Of a stretch of 64,000 nucleotides of DNA, positions 50,501 to 61,201 are shown piece after piece. The translations under genes and the position numbers were made by a program. The notes under the pieces were generated by a model, which had not been told where the DNA came from, did no database searches, and saw only the letters and a list, made by a program, of their open reading frames with translations. Source of the stretch: Pratylenchus scribneri (taxonomy: Eukaryota > Nematoda > Chromadorea > Rhabditida > Pratylenchidae); assembly GCA_030063045.1 (NCBI GenBank), contig JAQSEB010000059.1, forward strand, positions 1,364,001-1,428,000, read 5' to 3'. The stretch's first letter is position 1. Every line of letters starts with the position of its first letter.

Positions 50501-53498
50501 AATTTAAGGCAAATTCAATGTTAGCAAATTAAATTGGCATTTTATTTTGCTATTTTTATAATTAATTCGCTTTTTGTGATAAAGGCCAATTTGTTCAACG
50601 CCTATTTGGCCCGGAATCGTCTGCTCCAGCTGAATGAGCCCTCATCAAATTCCAGTGGCATTGAAACTGTTCGCATCGATCATTTGGAGGAACAATTCCC
50701 ACAGGACAATGACCAGGCCGCATTGATGCGAAGTTTGTGCCGTGCCAGTTTGTTGGCCGATCAGCAACCAGCATTGCCCACTTCAATTCCATTTCCAACT
50801 TGCAAAACACCGCCATTCCCTGTGGAGGATTTGGCCAATAATTGGAAGGAGGGAACAATTGTTGGCGGTGGCGGTGAAAAATTGGCCACAGAAATTGAGG
50901 GTGGAATAATTTTGTTGGCTGAGGAATGTCCAAAATCACCGGATCCAGAGGAATCCCCTATTGCAGCCGGTTTATTGGCCGGTGCAAAAAGTATGAATCT
51001 GGGAAAGGGCGAATTCCGAAAGGCATTGGACAGAGAAAGGATGTTACTGAAGGCGAATCAAGGTGATTGAGCCCTAAGGATTTATTGTATTTTTGATGGA
51101 TAGGATTCGTTTAATGGCATACAAGCTTTTGCTTTATAAAACTCATCAGTCTAAACTAAACCGTTTCAAATGTTTTTATATGGGTTTGAGAGAGCATCGT
51201 ATTATCTATTGAATAGTTTAAAAATCATTTTATATTATTTTAAATAGTAAAAGTTATGTTTTGAAAAAATTGGGTAAAATGTTGACAAATTTGAAGGTTT
51301 TTGAATATTAAAAAATATGTATAAATATATTTAATTAATTAATGTTTATATTAAGCTGATAGAGAATTTTATGGTCTATTTAATGATAAAAATATTCTTG
51401 CTAACACACTGTGATGAGCTATTAGCTTTTCCACTAATAAGTAATAACCAACCCACTTCTTTCAATTAATAATGAGAGAAAGGAAATTTGGAAGCATGGA
51501 AAATACATTGAATGACCAAATTCAATTAAATTTTACCCAAAATTAGCCATCTACAATTCACCACTTCTCGACATTGGCTCCACCAATCAACAGTCAATAC
51601 AGCAACGGGCACCAACAGATTTTTGGTCCGGATATGGATTCAGCAATTCATTGCCGGCCGAATTACTTCGAATGGGCCGATTGGGTGGAGGCGGACAAGC
51701 AGCCGGAATTGGTGATGCAAAAATTTGGCCAGAAACAAAAAGAAATAAGCCAATGTTGGGTCGACCAATTGTTGGCCGAGACACAAATGATGATAATGAA
51801 GAAAAGGAGGAAAAAGTTGAAAATGGGGAGGAAATGAGGGGGAAGGCAGAAAAGGTGCCAAAATTGGGAAATGGAGAGGAAATAATATTATGGAAATTAT
51901 TAAGATGCTATTTTCACCAATTTTGATCACAAATCGAGGAGTCCATCAAAAAGAGGGAGGATTGCCAAATTTTGCCAAAAGTCAAATGTTGCCGAGCAGA
52001 GAGGCCGGTGGCCAATCAATGGGCGGCGATTTTGGTACAAGTCGAAAAGCCACGGCCCTGGTTCATCCCAGAGTGGCAGCATTGCAAGCCGGCGATCAGA
52101 AAAAACCAAGTGAGTCAATTTATTTGGCGGCATTTATGGAAATGAATATGGAAATGGAAACAGCCAAACTTAGCGCCGTTTAAAATAATTCATCAATGAG
52201 AGAGAGAAATAATTTTGATGATTTTAGTTTAGTATGTAATTAAAGATTAGACTTTTGGCTATCTAATGATTATTTAAATTGGTTTAGAAATGATGGAATT
52301 ATGCCCTAGAAATCATTAATATTTTGCCAATCCATAGTAAAGATCACTTTCATTTGTTTTATGTGCACAACTTCATCATTCCTGAACCATTTTAAATAAA
52401 ATTAATATCATTTAATAGCCAAAAGTATGTTCTTTAATTTGATAATAAAATTATCAAAATTGGTTCAGACTTTAATGAGTTTTTTAAACGGCGACAAGTT
52501 TCCTCGGCACTAAGTTTGAGCGTACCTTGGAGGAATAGCTTGATTTCTTCATTTGTTATTCACCCAATAGAATTCACAATGAGCACCGGAAGTGGAGGTT
52601 TATTCGAGCAACAGGGGGGAAACGGCAACAATTTCATCGCCACATTTGGAAGAGGAGAACAACCATCCATGGCAAAGATTCCAAGTAGTTCAGCGGAATG
52701 GCAGCCTCAACAAACTCAAACCCAATCCCAATCTTCTTCCATTCAATCGGCCAAAACAGCCATCTCCTCCTCCTCTCCCACTTCCATTCAATGGGAGATT
52801 CGAACATTGCATGAGCCGGCACTGGTTTTGAACCAATTGGGATTGGCCGAACATATTGGCCTTTTCCTGGAGCAAGAAATTGACATGCAAGCTTTTCTCC
52901 TTCTCGACGAACAATGTTTGGGCACTTTGGGCGTCAACACTTTGGGTGCACGGCGCAAAATTATGCATGCCGTAAACAGTCAGTTTTTTGGGGTATTATT
53001 GAGGGATTGGGATTTGATTTGATGGGAGGGGACTCTTCAGTATTTGGATAATTCTTTTGGCAATATCTCAGCGAGGCAATAACAAATCTGGGAAGGCAAA
53101 ATATCATTTTAAGCCCAAAGTGTTTTCTAAAAGTGGCCTTGTTAAATTTTTGAAATTCAATATTAAAACAAATTACATGTCTTTGAGTATAATAAACTTG
53201 AATTTACAGGGAAAAAATTGCTTATCTTTTAAATATTCAAAAAATTATACAAGACACTTTGTAGAGGACATTTAAAAAGCTTTGAAATGAAATGATATAT
53301 CGTTTTCCTTGATTACTTTTTCTTTGCAGAGCTATGGGCCAAAAACTAAAGGGGCATTCCGTTAGCGGTATTGAATCCTTTGTATTGGATTAAATGAATC
53401 CATTGAAATTCATTCAAAATATCAAAATCTAATCGAATTCCCTTTTGGATTCAGAACTCCGTGAATCTGCGCGACGTAATGGCCTATATTCACTTTGA
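47538..53498 (+). CDS. bcc-1: Bicaudal-C homologue (KH and SAM domain RNA-binding protein)
   Basis: The thirteen-exon model is 47538-47643, 47696-47806, 47851-47930, 48723-48797, 48840-48980, 49113-49394, 49717-49896, 49943-50149, 50585-51062, 51547-51854, 51905-52109, 52571-52978 and 53455-53498 (874 aa; phases close). KH1 (about 20-98) has KVQVDRRRLEAMI and ARVCWPSRLKIRAKTKKDPF. KH2 (about 100-171) has its GxxG at IIGRGGRNTQQ and DTGCHIHFPDSN. A degenerate third KH-like region ends ARKFMTGLLPV. The Bicaudal-C motif APTDFWSGYGFSNSLPAELL lies near residue 570. A SAM domain (LGLAEHIGLFLEQEIDMQAF to GARRKIMHAVN) ends the protein. Introns 2 and 3 have GC donors; intron 4 is only 42 nt. Likely a translational regulator recruiting deadenylases. 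The start may be SL trans-spliced; an upstream exon is not excluded. Confidence 0.94.
48130..48490. repeat. 18-bp minisatellite S1, second array
   Basis: About 20 units of AATTAAAATGTTTGGGGC and variants, ending in AACAGGCGGAATTAAATG, the same terminal motif as the array at 3501-4220. It sits in intron 3 of the Bicaudal-C gene. Confidence 0.95.
49440..49595. repeat. Dispersed repeat C, Bicaudal-C intron 6
   Basis: CTTAGTTTTGAACCATTAAA, ATACCCTTTTAATTGTTGAC and TTGACCAGCTCTATCCAATT match the CLC intron copies. Confidence 0.8.
51120..51430. repeat. Dispersed repeat F, copy 2 (Bicaudal-C intron 9)
   Basis: Matches 1020-1335 over about 300 bp: CTTTATAAAACTCATC at the start, AAACCGTTTCAAATGTTTTT, and AAGCTGATAGAGAATTTTAT near the end. 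Confidence 0.75.
52172..52502. mobile_element. MITE-like family A, Bicaudal-C intron 11
   Basis: Ends CTTAGCGCCGTTTAAAATAA and an inverted TTTTTTAAACGGCGACAAGT. The inner arm sequence GACTTTTGGCTATCTAATGA pairs with TTTAATAGCCAAAAGTATG. Confidence 0.8.
53048..53350. repeat. Dispersed palindromic repeat B, Bicaudal-C last intron
   Basis: ATATCTCAGCGAGGCAATAA, GGGAAGGCAAAATATCATTT and the inverted arm CACTTTGTAGAGGACATTTA with TATATCGTTTTCCTTGATTA. Confidence 0.75.
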
Positions 53499-54320
53499 TT
53501 TGCTGCACAACTAACTTTGAATGAAGAATGCCAAAATAATCAAATTATTTAATACTTATGCCAATGCCATAGACAATATCCCTTCGATTACTAAATTATA
53601 AAAATTTATATAAAATTTTTCGGCATTTTTCATTGCTTTTCCCATTTCCGTCTTTTCCCTATTTTCACAAATTTTCGGGAATAATCAATGAAATGAGTAA
53701 CAGTGAAAAATTCTTGCGAATAATCAAAAAATGAACGCATGATTCTCGCCGTGTTTTTTGGAGGTCAAGAATGGGCGAATTTCGGCTACCCACATTGTGT
53801 TTTTAGCCGGTAAAGGTCATCGAGAATTCAATCAGCCTTTAAACCACTTTTTTAATCATTCAAAATCCTCCAATGACCCAAATTCCTTCATTTCCCACTT
53901 CCATTCACCTTCGATTCGACCATTCAGCAGCAGTTGATTTTGTTGGCCCCAATTTTTGCTCTGGTCCACTTTACAAAAAACATTTAAAAATTCCAATCAG
54001 CGCAGTCTGGGACCCTCTTTTTCCTTCCTTTTTGATCAATTTAATACAATTTTCTGCTGCTGATGGACAAATTTTAACTGAATTAAATTGCTTCCCCTGT
54101 GTCCCAGTTCTTGCAATTTTTTCATCGTTCGTTTGGCCATCCTTTGCCCCGTCTCTCCGTTCGGCTTACAACGCGCACACATAACGACGAGAGTCAGCCC
54201 GAAAAAGGAATTTCTCAACATTGATAAATAGGCCTAATTATTAAGAAGTTCAAAAACACCCTCGAGAATTACGAAAACAATCAACGCTGCTTTTCCCGTC
54301 CTTTAATTTGTTGACCAAAA
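53499..54320. other. Intergenic spacer
   Basis: 3' flank of the Bicaudal-C gene and 5' flank of the small cysteine-rich gene. A 103-codon frame at 53873-54184 has no splice support or recognisable features. Nothing else seen. Confidence 0.5.
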
Positions 54321-54818
54321 ATGTCAAGAATATTCTTCTTCCTCCTCTTCATTGCCATCTATCTTCTTTTGATCCATCAAAATGTAATAAATTGCCATCA
54401 ACTTGATGCCGTTGTCCACTCATCCAACAATAACAATTTGGGATTACGAAGCATTAATGACAAAAGAATGAAGTGGCGAAGGACAAGGAACCACCAACAG
54501 AGGCGCTCCATTTCCAGTGTTCTCGTCGAAACGGCTTTAAAATGGGTTTTATAAGGCCAATTATTGTCAAATGAATCCTAAACCCCAATATTTCTTAAAT
54601 CTCAGCAAATTGTGAGCACATTGAATTGATTGATTGCGGCGATTATGGAGACAAAGGGATGAGATGCATGTTGACAGCAACGGGAATGCCATGGCAAGCT
54701 GCCCAAAATATCCTCTAATAATCCAAAACATTTCCTCATTTTCAGTTGCATTTGTAATGGCCGATTAAGGCTAATGAGAAGAAGGCATAAATCACGGGTC
54801 AATCGGGCAAGAAATTAA
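54321..54818 (+). CDS. Small secreted cysteine-rich basic peptide
   Basis: The three-exon model is 54321-54516, 54606-54693 and 54746-54818 (118 aa). The last intron uses a GC donor (CATG|gcaagc), and only that splice keeps the cysteine pattern. An N-terminal signal peptide (SRIFFFLLFIAIYLLLIHQN) is followed by a basic pro-region with a dibasic site (HQQRRSIS), then a core with cysteines in CEHIELIDCGDYGDKGMRC and PCCICNGR and a strongly basic tail RLMRRRHKSRVNRARN. The shape suggests a processed hormone, antimicrobial or host-directed secretion; no family is recognised. The exon 1 donor (TCCA|gtgttc) is inferred from phase and is the weakest part of the model. Confidence 0.65.
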
Positions 54819-55613
54819 ACGTCAAATTCTTCTCTAATGAATTAATGATCTCAAATGAAATATATTTGGAAGTTTTCGAAGGAATTTAAACTCCGTAATC
54901 TCAACTTATATTTTTGCATATGAAAAAAATAATTCAATGATTTTCAATTACTTTTTCTATTGAATTTTTGTTTTAAAAACTCAGTCAGTCATAAAGAAAG
55001 CAGAAGCTAATAAAATTAATCGATAAAATTTAAGATACTGTGCTTTTAATTTTCAAATTATTTATCTGGCATTCCATCAAATAAATAGATAGAACAGTGA
55101 AGTGAAGTAGAGAGAGAAAGAGAGTAAAATAAAATCCTCATCCTGTCACCGCCATCGCCATTTTCTTTACATTCTAGTTTTTTTTACCCAACTGCCAGCA
55201 CAATAATGCTTGGTTTAACCTTTACTTGATTGACTATTTGTTTCGGTTTAACTGATTTATAAAACCATTTTTAACTTGGAAATTAGGTTTACCACGACAA
55301 TTAATTTTTTTTTGAAATGAAAAGTAAATTCCAATGAAAATGAAACATAAAAAGTAAAAACTAAAAGCTAGCAACTATATTTGTTATACCTTAAGTAATA
55401 CTTATACATATTTATATCTGTTATCTAATCTATTGTTAACCTCAAAAATTGGGCATAATATTCTCAATAAACCCTAAAATATTCATCGTTTGACAATCAC
55501 AAAATGGAATAAGTAATAAGAAACTCAAAAAATTTAAATTTAAAGCTTTCAATAAAATCAAAAAATATTATTCTGATCTCCAATCAATTCAACAAAAACA
55601 TTGAATCTTGAAA
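54819..55613. other. Intergenic region upstream of the Argonaute gene
   Basis: AT-rich, with no coding features. It should contain the Argonaute promoter. Confidence 0.5.
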
Positions 55614-58600
55614 ATGGCTGACTTATCGGCCATGTTACAGCAATTGAGTTTGGTAAGAAAATGTTTTTTGATTTACTTGAATTATTTCAATTAAATTAAG
55701 AGTATTCCACCCCACGCAACATTCAGCAAAACGGTTCAAGGACTTGGAAACATCTATGCGTAAGTTTATGGATTAAGTACTGCACTGCAGCTCTCATCGC
55801 TAAAATTAAGGTTTGAGATCAAGCCGGGCAACACGGTCGTCTATCGCTATGATGTGGAGCTGACGCGCAAAATCAATGGAGAAGAGAAGAGTTTGACCAA
55901 GGGTGGCGGTGATGATGGCAAGAAAGGATTGTTGCGCGATATTTGCTTCGAATTGGTCAACACCACATTCAATGGACATTTTGGGGACGGTGTAAGTGAT
56001 TAAAACCAAGCAATTAATAAACAACTAAATGTTTAACTTAAGGTCAAATTCGTCTACGACAATCGCAAGAACCTGTTCACGGACAAACGCATCAATCCAG
56101 TGGTATTCCCTTTCAAAATTAAAACAAAAATTTTATGAAAATTTTCCAGAATTACGAAATTCCAGCCGATCAAATGTCGAAGGACACACGCACCTTCCTT
56201 CGCAATCAGACAGTCTATGGTTTGTTGTTTGTATTAAAAACCTTAAGAAGAACTTGTAGAACCTTAAGATGATCGTTTGGGAAAAACCTTAAAATGGTCT
56301 TCAATGAAAATCTTTAAAATGAATTTATAGGAAAAACCTTAAGATGAACTTAAACTTATGGGAAACCTTAAGATGCCCTTGTAGCTTGTACCTGGGGTTG
56401 ACCTTATTAGCTATCAATGATTAATTTAGGAAAATCATTGAGTTGAAGTGGTTTTATGTGTTCTAAATCTGCTTGAAGATAACCTATGAGCACAAAAAAT
56501 AGCAAATAAATCAACACACAACTTCTCTATTTAGTTACCATCCAACCGGTCAACGAGAAGAGCCACGTTTTGGACTTGAATGACATCGCCTCTTCACTGC
56601 AGCCCTCAGCAACCGAACAATCTGATCATTCGCTTCGCACATTCCTGGAAATGCTTACTTCCCAGCCGTTCCTCAATGCGTAAGCATTTTAATTCTTTTA
56701 ATAAATTAAAAATAAATTAAAGAGGCGACCACAAAATTGTTGGGATGGGCCGAATCTTCTATCGCCATGGCACCAAAATGCCCCAATTTCCGGCAATTAC
56801 CACTCATAAGGGTTTGGCCAAAGGTGTTCGGATCATCGAAAATGGGGACAAAACGAAGCCGGTTCCAGCGTTGGTTGCTGATGGTAAAAAATTATTTTTT
56901 GTATTAAATATTTTCAAATTTCAGTCAAAACTTGTGCATTCTTCACCGCCGGAAATTTGCGTCAAATTGCCGATGAAATGATTCAGCAGAAAGGTCCCCG
57001 CTTCAACCGCAATGACCGCAAAATGATGGAAATGTTCTGGGCCGACTTTGGTCAACTGTTCAAAGGCATCAGCGCCTCATTGTCCTATGCACCGTGGCGC
57101 ATCATTGTCATCGATTCGGCCACTAGCCGAACTTGTCAGGAAATTAGGTTTTTAAACATTTTTGGTATTTTAATTCATTTTCCTTCAGCATTGATGTGGA
57201 AGGCCGTTCAATGACTTTGCCCGAATATTTCCGTGTGAAGAAGAACACTCAAATTGATGGCCGCTACCCTGCAGTTCGTCAGCACATTGACCGCGATGTA
57301 AGATTTTGCTCTTATTAAATTAAAATTTAATGAATTTTAGTCTCTCTTCCCACTGGAATGCCTCAACATTTTGCCACTCCAGCGCCTCACCATCGACAAA
57401 ATGCAAATCAACGAAGACATGGGACGCATTTCGCGTGATTTGTTGTCGGTAAGTTCCAAATAATAAAATATTAATGAGAAATAAAGACCGAAAAAATTAA
57501 CTTCCACTAAGAGGGTTCGAACCCGAGACCTAAATTTTGAAAATTTGAAAAGTCCTCCCTTTAGGTCAAAATTTTTCTGGAAATTTTTCGACCATAAGAT
57601 GTGCTGAGAATGTCTAAAAATGCATAAAAAATATTTATCAAGCCTGAGAAAAATACCTTCCTCTAAAAGTGAATTCGAACCCGGGAACTAAATTTTTACA
57701 AAAATCAAGAGTCCCCTCCCCATCTTTAGCTCAAAAATTTATTTCCATAATTTAGGCAAATGCCACAAAACCGGACGTTCGCTATGCGGCAATTCAAGCG
57801 GAGATGAAGAAAATCGGCGACCCCGATGGCCCTTCCGCACAATTCATGCTGAAATTTGGCATCAAATTGAAAGGAGGCCGAAATGATGTGCCAATTGGGA
57901 TGCTGCCATTGCCAAACATGAAATTCGGCGGACATGAGCAGCAGCAGGATGATCGAGTAAAATTAAAAATATAACAAAATTCAACTAAATTTTATAGGGC
58001 CGTTTCGACATTCGTGGTCCGGCTCGCTATCAATACTTGCAACCATCGCAAATGCTCCAATCTTGGGTCATTGGTCATCCTCGACGCGTTGAGGAGGGAC
58101 AATTCCGGTAAATTTATTAAATAAACAAACAATAAAATGTAATATTTTTGCAGAAAATTCATCAGCGACATTCTCTTCACGGCAAAAAATCGTGGAATGG
58201 TGCTTCCTCAGCCCAAATATGATATAATTGAATTGGCCCAATTGGACGAGAAAATGCAACAAATGCAGAAGGACAAAGTGCAATTCTTGCTCTACATGGA
58301 CAATAAATTCATCAAGTCACACTGTGCGTTTTTATTTATTTTTAATAATAAATTAATTTTAATACTACTATAACGGTTAAAAAGGTTCAGAAAAGTTTAG
58401 TTTATCTTATTAGACCATCAAGAAATATCAATTTATAATGATTTGGCTTAGGTTTAAACCGAATTTTAATTTAATTTTGAACCATTAAACCAAAATGGGT
58501 TTAAACCGTTTAATATCTTTTAATTGTTGACCAAACCATAACAAATTATATACCATTAAATGAGTTTTGATTTTGATCAGCTCTATCCAATTTTGGGTAT

Positions 58601-60725
58601 ATGGTTAAAGATAAAAGGTCTAAACAATTGAAGAAAAATCTTTGAGAAATTAAACAATTTTCCTTTATATATTTATATTTTAGCGCAATTGAAACTGTTC
58701 GAACGCCGTTATATGGTTCTGACCCAACATGTCACAATTGAGATGGCCCAGAAGGCGGGCGCAGCTTCGGTCCAGAATGTGCTCAACAAAATGAATATGA
58801 AGTAAATTTCTAGTAATTTTTGAATTTAAATCCAAAAAATTTTTAGGCTTCGTGGTTTGAACTATTTGCCAGTGCCCGACCAAATTACGTAAATATTATT
58901 GATTTAATTGAATTATTTAATTAAATATTTTAGCAAAGCAAAATTCGACCTGTCATCCGGGAATGTGATGGTCATTGGAGTGGACACTTCTCGTCCACCG
59001 AAGGCAACCGCCCACGAAATGTACATGATGAAGAAGCAAGGAATGATGGAAGGGCTTGTGTCGGAGGAGCCAATGACTGTTGGGGTCAGTTCATTCCATT
59101 ATTTGAATAATGGATAGGTTTAGGCTGGCTAAAATTTGAAAGATTATGAAAAATTTTGATAGAGAAGGGACCTTCATTTTGAAAAAATTTAGGTCTCCGG
59201 TTCGAATCCACTTGAAGGACGGTATTTTTTTTGTCCATCTTAGGCATTCTTATGCATTTTTTCGTAACATTTTAATATCAATAAAAAATTTTGGCCTATA
59301 GGGTTAGAGGGATCCCTTTACTATTATAAAATTTAGATCTCGGATTCGAATCCACTCCGAGGAAGATATTTTTTTTTAACAAAAAACTTGACCCTCTAAA
59401 AGCATATTTTTATAATTTTCCATTTTTAGTGGTGCGCAAATTATGCCAAGGATCCGCACATGTTCTACGGCGATTACTACTATCAGCCTTGCAAGCAGGA
59501 TGTGCTGGATGGAGAATATTTGGACCGCAAGATGCAATGGACATTCAATCAAATCAAGGCCAACCGTGGGAAGCCGCCCCAAACAATTGTGATCATCCGC
59601 GACGGGTTGAGTGAAGGAATGGTCCCAAATGTAAGAATTAAATTCGAATTAAAATAAATATTAAATTCATTTTAGGCTGTCCGAGGCGAATTCCAAGCTT
59701 TTGTGCAATCGTGCGCCAAATTTGCCGCAAATTGGAAGCCCAAATTCGTCTACATCATCGTGGACAAACGCCATAATAAGCGGTGAGTTTATGGTGATTT
59801 ATTCGCTCTTAATTCCAAATTTTATACAGCTTCTTCGTCAAACGTGCCCAGCAAGTGGACAATACCATGCCCGGCTCTGTGATTGATAGCAAATTTGTTC
59901 GCGTCGACATGCACGAATTCTTCATGCAAGCCCATTTTCCTCTCAAGGTTTTTTTGTTTATTCGATTTAAATCCAAATAATTTTAATTAATTTCAGGGCT
60001 GCTCAAAAATTCCACAGTACATCATTCCGGTCAATGATGTCAAGGCCAGCAACAACGAACTTCAGGCATTCCTTCTTTCGCTCTGCAATATGTGGCAGGT
60101 TTGATAATGAAAATCAATAAATTTTCGGGCTCTTTGGATTTCAAAATTTGGTTCGCAGATTCGAATTCGCGAAAGGGATTTTTTTGGACTCGATACAATA
60201 AAACATTTTTATGCATTCTTATAGACTCGAAACTCAATAGGAACTGTAAAGATTTCACTAAAAAATTTTTGAAAATTTTCAATTCTAGAGAAATTATTCT
60301 TTATAATTTTCATGTATTTTTAAACATTCAATAGTTCATTAATAACTCAAATAATCTGTTTAGAAAAAAAATTCTTATTAGCACACAAGGGACAAGGTCC
60401 TAAAATTATCAAAATTTTAATTAAAATAATCATTTTTATTTATTTTAGATTGTGAATTTGGCACCTGCTTTGCCCACTCCGGTTCTTCAGGCGAAGGAGC
60501 TGGCAAAACGTGGTCGGAACAATTATATGGAGCTCAAACAGTTTCGTTATTTTACTTTAATTTCCATTTCTTAATTCAATTTTTTTCAGTAATCATCCAA
60601 ATGCCATTCCAAAAGTTCCGGTCAGCGAACGCAGCAATGTCCGTGTGATCGACTACCCCAAACTGAATGCATCGCTGAACTATGAAGGAGCCCGTGGGCT
60701 GGTGTTGACCCGTTTCAATGCTTGA
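55614..60725 (+). CDS. Argonaute, WAGO-like (nematode-specific clade)
   Basis: A 22-exon model (900 aa; all phases close) from 55614-55652 to 60590-60725. The N-terminal domain includes YRYDVELTRKING; the PAZ region ends SLFPLECLNILPLQRLTIDK (about residues 240-385); MID includes the APWRIIVIDSA-type insert and FERRYMVLTQHVTIEMAQK; PIWI runs from NVMVIGVDTSRPP to the end LNYEGARGLVLTRFNA. Of the slicer residues, the first two Asp are present (D616 in GVDTS, D707 in IIRDGLSEG). The position of the final catalytic His (YYAH in slicers) is Lys (K841 in LQAKELAKRGR), so cleavage is unlikely. Such Argonautes bind secondary 22G-type small RNAs. Introns 10, 13, 16 and 20 carry repeats C and D. Subfamily assignment is by look only. 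Confidence 0.92.
57490..57720. repeat. Dispersed repeat D, two direct copies in Argonaute intron 10
   Basis: GGGTTCGAACCCGAGACCTA and, about 165 bp on, GTGAATTCGAACCCGGGAAC, each near ATCAAGCCTGA or CTAAATTTT segments shared with the other copies. Confidence 0.75.
58385..58615. repeat. Dispersed repeat C, Argonaute intron 13
   Basis: TAATTTTGAACCATTAAACC, AAATGGGTTTAAACCGTTTA, TTGTTGACCAAACCATAACA and GATCAGCTCTATCCAATTTT in the usual order. Confidence 0.8.
59150..59375. repeat. Dispersed repeat D, two copies in Argonaute intron 16
   Basis: AATTTAGGTCTCCGGTTCGA and AATTTAGATCTCGGATTCGA, in the opposite orientation to those in intron 10. Exons 11-16 therefore lie between inverted copies. Confidence 0.75.
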
Positions 60726-61201
60726 ATGTGGATGTGGAGTGTTGGGAACAATTGAGGAAGAAGGAAAGGATGTTAAGAAAGATGATATTTCAAATAAATT
60801 CAATTCAACATATTGCTGCCTTATTTCGATTAATTTCATCCAAAAATTATTTGACAATTATTATTTAACTTTTTTCTGCAATCAATCAAAAATTATCATT
60901 CATCACTTTTGATCTTATTTTATTATTTAAAATTGATCTATTTTATTTAATACTCTCTGCATTCAATCAATCATCAACTATATATTTTGGACTTATCTAA
61001 ATTTTGCTTAAATACGAGATAAACATTTGCTACTTTTGAATATTAAAGTTAAAATTCCCGGAGAATTAAACAGTAAAAATTTTATTTTCTCACGGATTAA
61101 AATTGATTAGGATTTATGGAATAATTTGGATGGATATTTGGCTTTTTGTTTTATGATTTTTTGTCACATTATATGTTGTTTGGCAGAAAAGCCAAGAATG
61201 C

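Noticed and set aside
53873..54184. 103-codon open frame
   Set aside because: No splice support, domain or conserved pattern visible.
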